A stretch of 10,331 nt of DNA from Zymomonas sp. (GTDB taxonomy: Bacteria > Pseudomonadota > Alphaproteobacteria > Sphingomonadales > Sphingomonadaceae). Both the position numbers and the translations under genes were made by a program. The stretch is taken from NCBI RefSeq assembly GCF_020216885.1, contig NZ_JAIWON010000130.1:1-10331 (forward strand). The letters are read 5' to 3'. This document shows positions 1-5,332 of this stretch, in pieces (within the stretch, counting starts at the first letter, position 1; each line of letters starts with the position of its first letter). The notes beneath the pieces were generated by a model. It was given only the letters and a program-made list of their open reading frames with translations, did not search any database and was not told the origin of the DNA.

Positions 1-1
1 T

Positions 2-214
2 GTGAGAATGATTGCAACGGCGCGTTTGATGATGCCGCGGTCGATGGTGCGTTTATCCGCTGGCCGATCAACTTTAAGCCGTGAAACCCAGATTTTATGT
101 TTGGTCGCGGGTGCCAATTCGATTTTCTATGGTAATGTTTTATTGACGACCCCGAATGCCGATATGGCTGCCGACGATGCTTTGTTAGAGGCTTTGGGCG
201 TTGCGGCAGAATAA
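2..214 (+). CDS. bioB: Biotin synthase, C-terminal fragment (5' end outside the window)
   Basis: This is the last 70 residues of biotin synthase, the radical-SAM enzyme that inserts sulfur into dethiobiotin to make biotin. The recognisable part is the [13 protein letters not shown] stretch followed by [19 protein letters not shown], which matches the C-terminal part of the E. coli enzyme as I recall it. The first Arg of VRLSAGR corresponds to the unusual arginine ligand (Arg260 in E. coli) of the [2Fe-2S] cluster that supplies the sulfur. The frame is open at the left edge, so the radical-SAM CxxxCxxC motif and the start lie upstream. The protein ends at LEALGVAAE, well short of the E. coli C-terminus, which is common in this family. 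Internal ATG and GTG codons here are not starts. The next gene is convergent, so bioB ends its transcription unit. Confidence 0.93.
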   Translation: MRMIATARLMMPRSMVRLSAGRSTLSRETQILCLVAGANSIFYGNVLLTTPNADMAADDALLEALGVAAE

Positions 215-220
215 GAAAAA

Positions 221-252
221 AATAACCTCATGTCTTTCGACATGAGGTTATT
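221..252 (-). terminator. Rho-independent terminator of the small membrane protein gene
   Basis: A perfect 14-bp stem (221-234 with 239-252) closes a 4-nt loop. Read on the minus strand the loop is GAAA and the stem is followed by a run of T (complement of the A run at 216-222), the classical arrangement. It lies 41 bp past the stop of the minus-strand gene at 294-515. On the plus strand the stem is 6 nt past the bioB stop but lacks a T tract behind it, so for bioB it can only be a weak terminator or an RNA-end stabiliser. Confidence 0.85.
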
Positions 253-293
253 GGCAAGCAAGGACGGTCTTTGTTGCGGTTAATAAAACGCCT

Positions 294-515
294 TTATGAT
301 AACATGGTATCGTAAAGTAATTCGCCGATATGGCTTAAAATAAAAGCGGAGACTGCAAAATAGGCGAAAGAGCCGATCGCAATGCGCACGGCCGGAAATT
401 TTGAATGATAGTTGTCTTTCCGGTTGGCAAAATAGAAAGCCAAAGTCAAAGCGGCTGACAAAATCAAAATAACGGGCAGCAAAAGCGACAGGGAAAAGTC
501 AGAAAGATTCAGCAT
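294..515 (-). CDS. Small two-helix membrane protein, function unknown
   Basis: I do not recognise this 73-residue protein. It is predicted as an inner-membrane protein with two hydrophobic segments at about residues 9-29 (LLLPVILILSAALTLAFYF) and 43-64 (AVRIAIGSFAYFAVSAFILSHI). They are joined by a short charged loop (NRKDNYHSKFP), which suggests a hairpin with both ends on the same side. The gene looks real: the ATG has a strong Shine-Dalgarno AGGAG at 522-526 (complement) with 6 nt spacing, an AT-rich region suited to a promoter lies upstream, and a strong hairpin terminator lies just past the stop. It is convergent with bioB and follows pgsA on the same strand, but a terminator and over 400 bp separate it from pgsA. 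It is probably a single-gene transcript. No catalytic motif is visible. Confidence 0.72.
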   Translation of the reverse strand: MLNLSDFSLSLLLPVILILSAALTLAFYFANRKDNYHSKFPAVRIAIGSFAYFAVSAFILSHIGELLYDTMLS

Positions 516-535
516 GATTCTCTCCTTTTTTTATT

Positions 536-924
536 TTTATAAGAAATAAACTAACATATTTTCCGCAAAAATAAATATAAAAAATTATTTTTTTAAAATA
601 AAAGATAATCAATTATATCGAGGCTTTGCCGGATATTTTCTGTTTGATGGCCTCGGTAACAGTATGAAAAAGCTATGTTTCATCTCTGTGTCCGAGAAAA
701 AAGAAAATATTCATTTCGGATGAAAAGCATATCCAAAACAAAAAGAAACAGAAAAAGGCAGGCTGTGCGGAAGAAAAACGGGAATCAGTACAGGCTGATA
801 ATCAGGAAATCAGGCTATATGAGATTGGTCATAGCCTGAGGAAAAAGCCGTTTTGCAGTTACGAATAGAAACAGGTTTTACTAAAAACAGAAATGGCAAA
901 TTAGAAATCCATTTGTCGTTATCG
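536..924. other. Non-coding AT-rich stretch with several hairpins
   Basis: No convincing gene is visible in this gap between the small membrane protein gene and the pgsA terminator. The first part (536-616) is extremely A/T-rich and probably carries the minus-strand promoter for 294-515. Further right there are hairpins. An 8-bp helix pairs 617-624 with 650-657 (one wobble). A three-part helix pairs 652-656/692-696, 659-662/686-689 and 664-669/678-683. These two share 652-656 and so exclude each other. A perfect 9-bp helix pairs 810-818 with 831-839. The only open frame of note is a 39-codon, very basic one at 720-839 without a ribosome binding site. The stretch may be a leader, a small RNA or decayed sequence. 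Confidence 0.5.
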
Positions 925-956
925 AAAAAGGGTTATTCAGATCGGGAGAATAATCC
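925..956 (-). terminator. Rho-independent terminator of pgsA
   Basis: Read on the minus strand, a 9-bp stem (956-948 with 938-930) with one mismatch position (A opposite C on this strand, G-U on the other) closes a 9-nt loop. It is followed at once by five T (complement of 925-929). It begins 4 bp past the pgsA stop codon at 961-963. Confidence 0.72.
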
Positions 957-960
957 GGCA

Positions 961-1512
961 TCAATCCATATGTTTGATGCCGATACGCAAATAATCCCAT
1001 CCGGTGATAAGCGTTAAGCTAGCGGCTATCCATAAAGACGTCAAGCCGAGGATGCTGACCAAAGGCGTGCTAAGGGTAGCTCCGCTGAGAATAATGGCTC
1101 CAAAAGCGACCAGCTGGAAGGTCGTTTTCCATTTGGCCAATTGGCTGACAGGCAAGGAAACATGCAATTCGGCCAGAAATTCCCGTAGGCCAGAAACCGC
1201 GATTTCCCGCAGCAAGATAATCAATGCCGCCAAGATATGGAAACCGGCAATCAGCGGATGGCGAGAGATCAACATCACAATAACCGAAGCCACCATGATT
1301 TTATCCGCGATCGGATCAAGAAAAATGCCGAGTTTTGAAACCGTCCCTTGCGCGCGGGCAAGATAGCCGTCGAAATAATCAGTAATCGCCATTAGGCAGT
1401 ATAAAAGAAAGGCGCAGACATAACCCAGCCAGCCCGGATTCCAGAGCAGGGCAACCAAAACCGGAACCGCAAAAATACGGGAAAGAGTCAGGACATTCGG
1501 CAATGTCAGCAT
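961..1512 (-). CDS. pgsA: CDP-diacylglycerol--glycerol-3-phosphate 3-phosphatidyltransferase
   Basis: PgsA makes phosphatidylglycerol phosphate from CDP-diacylglycerol and glycerol-3-phosphate in the inner membrane, the committed step to phosphatidylglycerol and cardiolipin. The CDP-alcohol phosphotransferase signature is complete: D45, D48-G49, A52-R53, G62, D66 and D70 in DYFDGYLARAQGTVSKLG and the following FLDPIADK. Several hydrophobic segments flank it. The chosen ATG at 1510-1512 gives 183 residues beginning MLTLPNVLTLSRI, the usual length and N-terminus of the family (E. coli 182). The frame stays open to 1668, but the extra 52 residues are polar and unlike PgsA, so I leave them out. 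An AAAGGA lies 12 nt upstream of the chosen start, a rather long spacing. The gene is followed by its own terminator and is divergent from the MFS gene at 2016. Confidence 0.92.
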   Translation of the reverse strand: MLTLPNVLTLSRIFAVPVLVALLWNPGWLGYVCAFLLYCLMAITDYFDGYLARAQGTVSKLGIFLDPIADKIMVASVIVMLISRHPLIAGFHILAALIILLREIAVSGLREFLAELHVSLPVSQLAKWKTTFQLVAFGAIILSGATLSTPLVSILGLTSLWIAASLTLITGWDYLRIGIKHMD

Positions 1513-2015
1513 GGCACGATTAGTTCCTTTGGCATCGGCCTTGATCCTTGCGGAAGAAAGGCTTTCTTTTGTAAAACGGTCATGCCCGACCGCGAAAAAG
1601 CTACCCAATAGTAGCCTTCTACTATTTCGAGGATGCCCTATTGCCTTATCAGAAAGGATAAATCGCAAAATGGGCAGCGACGAGAAAGACTATGTCCCAT
1701 TAACAACTTGAAAACAACATCTGCGTTGCCGCTATCTGTCCAATATTGCCTTTGAAGTTATCTTTATGAGACGAGGTTTCAAATCTTGCATATCGCCAAG
1801 ATAACCTGCTGTCAAACCTATCTATTTTCCTTTGAAAAAAACGGTTTTTGGGCAAAAGGGCTGCCTTGATAGAAAGGGAAAAGCGTTTGCTTTTTTCGGC
1901 TTTGAAAAAGGCCGAGATGTATTTTTTCCTTTTTCTAGCGGCTTCTTTCCCTTGGCTCTATTCCCTGCTTTCGTTATGAGAGAAGCCTTCTAGGACAATA
2001 TGAGTTTTTTCCGGC
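1513..2015. other. Divergent control region between pgsA and the MFS gene
   Basis: This 503 bp gap holds no gene I can support. It must contain the promoters of pgsA (-) and the MFS gene (+), but I cannot place convincing -35/-10 pairs. It carries three plus-strand hairpins: AAAAGC/GCTTTT at 1879-1894 with a GTTT loop and trailing T; an 8-bp helix at 1896-1915 with one wobble and a GAAA loop; and a long imperfect inverted repeat at 1935-1993. The crowding of hairpins suggests a structured 5' leader for the MFS gene or a small RNA. The 156 bp next to pgsA are an open but probably untranslated extension of its frame. Confidence 0.45.
1935..1993 (+). repeat. Long imperfect inverted repeat upstream of the MFS gene
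   Basis: GGCTTCTTTC at 1940-1949 pairs with GAGAGAAGCC at 1978-1987 over ten positions with one wobble. It is extended outward past a small internal loop by CTAG at 1935-1938 against CTAG at 1990-1993. The enclosed loop is about 28 nt. It ends 22 nt before the MFS start codon. It could be a leader hairpin affecting translation or a protein-binding dyad; the sequence alone does not decide. Confidence 0.45.
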
Positions 2016-3284
2016 ATGAAAGCTTCTATCCGGCTTCTGAATAAACGCCGGTTCCTGCCGCTTTTCGTTACCCAGACCTTGGGAGCTTTTAACGATAACC
2101 TGTTCAGGACAGTGGTAGTTCTGGTCGCGACTTATGGGATTTATTCCAATCCTCAAATGGAAACCCGTTTTTCTGCGCTGGCAACCGGCATCTTTATTAT
2201 ACCTTTTTTTCTGTTTTCGGCTTTGGCAGGGCAATTGGCGGATAGCCATGACAAAGCCCGCATCATCCGCATCGTTAAAATCGCTGAAATTGCTATCATG
2301 GCGACGGGCGCTATCGGTCTATGGGGACATTCGATTCCGTTAATGCTGATGGCTGTTTTTGCGATGGGGATCCATTCGACTTTCTTTGGCCCGATTAAAT
2401 ATGCGATTTTGCCCCAGCATCTGAAAAAAGATGAAGTTTTGGGAGGAACCGGCCTTGTTGAAGCGGGTAGTTATCTCGCTATTTTGGGGGGAACCGTGGT
2501 GGCCGGTTTTGTGAATAGCCAAATCGCCGGTGCCGTGATTTTGTTGGTTGCTTTATCGGGCTGTTATGCGTCGAAATATATTCCCGATGCCAAAGCCGAA
2601 AAAGAAGGCGAGCCGATTGATCATCATATCTTTCGTGCCTCTTACCGTCTGATTTCGGCGACAATGCATATCCCGCGTTTGTTTTTGGCGATTTGTTCGA
2701 TTAGTTTTTTTTGGGCGATTGGGTCGGTGCTGATTATCCAATTTCCGCCTTTGGTCAAAAATCTTTTTTATGCGGATAAGCAGGTAGCCAGTCTGTTTTT
2801 GGCGATTTTTTCTATCGGTGTTGCCATCGGTTCGGTTCTGATTAACCGTCTTCTTTGCGGTAAGGTCTCTGCTCGTTATGCCCCCGGTTCGGTTCTGGCA
2901 ATGGGCGCTTCGGTCTTATGGTTTGAGCAGGTTATCGGGCGTTGGCATAATATCCCCGTCCATCGTTTTTTCTCTGTGCCTGAATTTATCCAACAACCCG
3001 GTGTTATTTTGGTCTTTTCTGCTTTGTTGGCGGTTGCCATTACCGGCGGGATGTTTGTTGTGCCGCTTTATGCGTTTTTGACGACAACCGTTGAAAAAGA
3101 TCATACGGCGCGCACGGTTGCTGCCAATAATATTATGACCTCGGGTGCCATGGTTTTGGGTGGTTTCTTGGCAGCGCTTGCCAGCAATAGCGGTTTTTCA
3201 ACTTCCCAGATTTTATATTCTGTCGCGGGGATGTGTTGTGTTGCTGCATGGCTGTCATGGCGGCTGCATTGTAGTTGTGACTAA
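2016..3284 (+). CDS. MFS transporter resembling LplT / the transporter part of Aas
   Basis: This is a 422-residue major facilitator superfamily membrane protein with about twelve hydrophobic segments. Its closest likeness from memory is the lysophospholipid transporter LplT and the N-terminal MFS part of fused Aas-type acyltransferase proteins. The supporting motifs are FLPLFVTQTLGAFNDNLFR (13-31), the loop 2-3 motif GQLADSHDKAR (72-82) and FFGPIKYAILPQ (123-134) followed by VEAGSYLAIL. A role in flipping lysophospholipids across the inner membrane is plausible but inferred. The fused PlsC acyltransferase and AMP-binding ligase parts found in many relatives are absent: the frame stops right after the last helix, at WRLHCSCD. 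ATG 2016 is the first start after an in-frame TGA at 2001, and no good Shine-Dalgarno lies before it, which is odd. A strong terminator follows. Confidence 0.82.
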   Translation: MKASIRLLNKRRFLPLFVTQTLGAFNDNLFRTVVVLVATYGIYSNPQMETRFSALATGIFIIPFFLFSALAGQLADSHDKARIIRIVKIAEIAIMATGAIGLWGHSIPLMLMAVFAMGIHSTFFGPIKYAILPQHLKKDEVLGGTGLVEAGSYLAILGGTVVAGFVNSQIAGAVILLVALSGCYASKYIPDAKAEKEGEPIDHHIFRASYRLISATMHIPRLFLAICSISFFWAIGSVLIIQFPPLVKNLFYADKQVASLFLAIFSIGVAIGSVLINRLLCGKVSARYAPGSVLAMGASVLWFEQVIGRWHNIPVHRFFSVPEFIQQPGVILVFSALLAVAITGGMFVVPLYAFLTTTVEKDHTARTVAANNIMTSGAMVLGGFLAALASNSGFSTSQILYSVAGMCCVAAWLSWRLHCSCD

Positions 3285-3309
3285 AGATTTTTCTGGCACA
3301 AGCGGAAAG

Positions 3310-3351
3310 AAAAAAGGCAGTTGAAAGGATGCGCTTTTGACTGTCTTTTTT
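3310..3351. terminator. Bidirectional terminator between the MFS gene and the HxlR gene
   Basis: An 18-bp stem (3310-3327 with 3334-3351) closes a 6-nt loop. It starts with six A and ends with six T, so it can end transcription from both sides. On the plus strand three pairs are G-U wobbles. On the minus strand those become A/C mismatches, so the hairpin is better suited to the MFS transcript. Its right edge touches the last base of the HxlR stop codon (3351-3353). Confidence 0.85.
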
Positions 3352-3731
3352 TATGGTTTTTCGGATGAACACGCCTTGTTTAAGGCTTCGCTATGGGCAA
3401 TGCCCCATTGGTAAAGCATTTCAATAGGTTCGACAAAAAGTTGTCCCAATTCGGTTAGCCTATATTCGACAATCGGGGGCATTACTTGTTCTATATCGCG
3501 ATAGACCCATTGTCGTTGTTCCAATTCTTTTAGGGTTTGGGTCATCATTTTTTTGGATAGACCCGGAATAGCCCGCATCAACTGGGTCGGACGGGCATGT
3601 CCCCCCAAGAGGTGAAGGCTGTGCAAAATCATCGTTGTCCATTTCCCACTTAATAAACGCAATAACTGTCTGGGCGCGCAATCTTCATCAAAGGGTGGAT
3701 GACGATATTCTTCGGGAAGAGGCGGAGTCAA
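3351..3731 (-). CDS. HxlR-family winged-helix transcriptional regulator
   Basis: A 126-residue DNA-binding regulator of the HxlR (DUF24/MarR-like) family. Visible are the family's opening Cys motif (DEDCAPRQLL, Cys18), SGKWTTMILHSL (28-39), the helix-turn-helix region around RPTQLMRAIPGLSKKMMTQTLKELE (47-71), and the wing and its end VEYRLTELG. Family members such as YodB and HypR sense electrophiles or oxidants through the conserved N-terminal cysteine; a second one, Cys121, lies near the C-terminus. The start is a TTG at 3729-3731. It has GAAAGG 8 nt upstream (complement of 3740-3745), and an in-frame TGA four codons further up leaves no earlier start. It is divergent from the reductase gene at 3838 with a 106 bp shared control region, the usual place for an HxlR target, so it probably controls that gene and itself. 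Confidence 0.88.
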   Translation of the reverse strand: MTPPLPEEYRHPPFDEDCAPRQLLRLLSGKWTTMILHSLHLLGGHARPTQLMRAIPGLSKKMMTQTLKELEQRQWVYRDIEQVMPPIVEYRLTELGQLFVEPIEMLYQWGIAHSEALNKACSSEKP

Positions 3732-3754
3732 CGCGGTAACCTTTCAGTGACCAA

Positions 3755-3770
3755 GGCACAAAATAGTGCC
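3755..3770. promoter_or_regulatory. Candidate HxlR operator (inverted repeat)
   Basis: GGCAC at 3755-3759 and GTGCC at 3766-3770 form a perfect 5-bp dyad around AAAATA. It lies in the shared control region, 24 bp upstream of the regulator's TTG start and 67 bp upstream of the reductase ATG. A dimeric winged-helix regulator would be expected to bind such a site. Position and symmetry are seen; binding is inferred. Confidence 0.4.
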
Positions 3771-3837
3771 GGATTGCGGATATTTTCCAGAACAGACATG
3801 CTCCTGACAGAAGCTTGTTGAAAAGGAAATATCAATT

Positions 3838-4902
3838 ATGGCTCTTAAAGCGCTGGTTGTCGGATCGACGGGTATTGTTGGCCAAAATCTCTCCAATCGT
3901 TTGGTTGCAGAAGGTTGGACGGTCTATGGTTTAGCACGGCATCCCTTTGATAGTGTTAGTGGGGTTTTGCCTGTTGTGGCTGATATTTTTGACAGAGAAG
4001 CCTTGCAGCATGCTTTGGCCGATATTTCTGTCTCCCATGTCTTTTTCTGTGCATGGTCACGTCGTCCAACGGAAAAAGAAAATTGCATCGTTAACAGCGA
4101 AATGATTACCCATATTTTTCAGGCTTTACCCCATCCTGAAAAGATCAAGCATAGTGCGCTGGTTACTGGCATGAAGCATTATCTGGGTTCTTTTGAAAAT
4201 TATGCCAAAGGGGGCGCGATTGAAACGCCTTTTCGAGAAAGCATGCCGCGTCTTGATCTCGAAAATTTTTACTACAATCAAGAAGATGCTTTGTCCAAAG
4301 CGTCAAAGCAATATGGCTTTTCATGGAGCGTCCATCGTCCCCATAGCATTATTGGCTATGCCCTTGGCAATGTGATGAATATGGGCACGACTTTGGCGGT
4401 TTATGCCACTATTTGTCGTGAAACAGGTCGCCCCTTTGTCTTTCCCGGTTCGCCTGAACAATGGCATGCTTTATCTGATTTGACCGATGCCCGCCTGTTA
4501 GCGGATCATGTGTTATGGGCTTCGACCCGTGCCGAAGGGCAAAATCAGGCTTTTAATGTCGTGAATGGCGATATTTTCCGTTGGAAATGGTTATGGCCTC
4601 AATTGGCCGCATGGTTCGGAATTGAAGCGGCGCCCTATCCTGAAAAAATTACCTCTTTGGCGGATAGTTTATCAGGGGATACAGCGTTGTGGCAGGATAT
4701 TGTGAAGCGCTATCAGCTCAAAAATATCGGATTTGAGAAACTAAATTCGGCATGGCATACCGATGCCGATTTGGGACGGCCTCTTGAGACGGTTACCGAT
4801 ATGAGCAAAAGTCGTCTCGCTGGATTTACAGGCTATCAATATACGCCGCATTCCTTTTTTGATGTATTTGAGCGTTTGCGGGCTGAACATATTATTCCAT
4901 AG
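3838..4902 (+). CDS. PRISE-type SDR reductase (progesterone 5-beta-reductase/iridoid synthase-like)
   Basis: A 354-residue NAD(P)H-dependent oxidoreductase of the atypical short-chain dehydrogenase group known from plant progesterone 5-beta-reductase and iridoid synthase, which reduce activated C=C bonds of enones and enals. The N-terminal Rossmann motif is GSTGIVG (9-15). HVFFCAWSRR, the TGMKHYLG motif (catalytic-type Lys113) and PRLDLENFYYNQEDAL (Tyr145/Tyr146) are characteristic. The Lys-to-Tyr145 spacing of 32 equals that of Lys147 and Tyr179 in the Digitalis enzyme, as I recall it. SVHRPHSIIGYALGNVMNMG and FNVVNGDIFRWKWLWPQLA follow the family pattern. The start has AAGGA at 3823-3827, 10 nt upstream. 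The natural substrate is unknown; with a divergent HxlR regulator, a reactive small enone, enal or quinone is a reasonable guess. No clear terminator follows. Confidence 0.85.
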   Translation: MALKALVVGSTGIVGQNLSNRLVAEGWTVYGLARHPFDSVSGVLPVVADIFDREALQHALADISVSHVFFCAWSRRPTEKENCIVNSEMITHIFQALPHPEKIKHSALVTGMKHYLGSFENYAKGGAIETPFRESMPRLDLENFYYNQEDALSKASKQYGFSWSVHRPHSIIGYALGNVMNMGTTLAVYATICRETGRPFVFPGSPEQWHALSDLTDARLLADHVLWASTRAEGQNQAFNVVNGDIFRWKWLWPQLAAWFGIEAAPYPEKITSLADSLSGDTALWQDIVKRYQLKNIGFEKLNSAWHTDADLGRPLETVTDMSKSRLAGFTGYQYTPHSFFDVFERLRAEHIIP

Positions 4903-5222
4903 TCGATTTTTCTTTGCGCCTCGTCAGAATGACTTTACTTTACCATGTGGTGATGAAGTCTTTTCTGATGAGGGCATGAGATTCGTTAGGAAAAATTATT
5001 TATTCCCTTTTATAGGATGCGTTTTTTCCCAAAGAAGCTTTTAGCGAAAATGATTTTTGCTTTTGGGTATTTTGAAAAGTCATTTTTGACCAAAATAGAC
5101 CGCTTTGCTGTGACTGTCTAAAATCCGGCACTATTAATCTGATCGCTCTTTTATCCTGATGAAATAAAGCTATTGAGTTTCGTCTAAATTTTCCTGTCTT
5201 TTTATGAAAAAACGCTATCGAA

Positions 5223-5258
5223 GAAAAGAGAACGACTTTACTTGAGTCGTCTCTTTTC
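5223..5258. repeat. Strong hairpin upstream of the serine hydrolase gene
   Basis: Bases 5223-5237 pair with 5245-5258 along 14 bp with a single bulged A, around a 7-nt loop. There is no T tract behind it on either strand, so it is not a standard terminator. It may be a leader structure, an RNA processing site or a factor-dependent stop. Confidence 0.55.
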
Positions 5259-5265
5259 GCGCCAA

Positions 5266-5277
5266 TCATTTAAATGA
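5266..5277. promoter_or_regulatory. 12-bp perfect palindrome, possible operator
   Basis: TCATTTAAATGA is a perfect palindrome 55 bp before the ATG of the serine hydrolase gene. Its position would suit an operator, but AT-rich palindromes of this size also arise by chance and no regulator gene sits beside it. Confidence 0.25.
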
Positions 5278-5332
5278 CGGTCTGTTTTTATTCACTGTCC
5301 GCTTTTTTGGGCAGAATGGTAAAGGGTATGGC

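Larger units (their letters stand above)
4903..5332. other. 430 bp intergenic region with hairpins and a palindrome
   Basis: No gene is supported here; the short open frames have no ribosome binding site and no recognisable protein. The left part is T-rich with only weak hairpins, the best being 8 bp with one wobble at 5043-5061. The right part holds a strong hairpin (5223-5258), a 12-bp palindrome (5266-5277) and a 6-bp hairpin (5295-5314, one wobble) just before the Shine-Dalgarno of the hydrolase. The hydrolase promoter should lie here, but I cannot place it with confidence. Confidence 0.5.

Noticed and set aside
720..839. A 39-codon, very basic open frame starting at ATG 720
   Set aside because: It has no ribosome binding site, its end lies in a hairpin, and its Lys/Arg content follows from the A-rich strand. 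It is probably not translated.
1513..1668. N-terminal extension of PgsA by 52 residues to ATG 1668
   Set aside because: The extra residues are polar and unlike PgsA, while the ATG at 1512 gives the family's usual length and N-terminus.
5000..5269. An 89-codon open frame on the minus strand in the gap before the hydrolase
   Set aside because: It has no Shine-Dalgarno, low-complexity composition with no recognisable motif, and it runs through the strong hairpin at 5223-5258.
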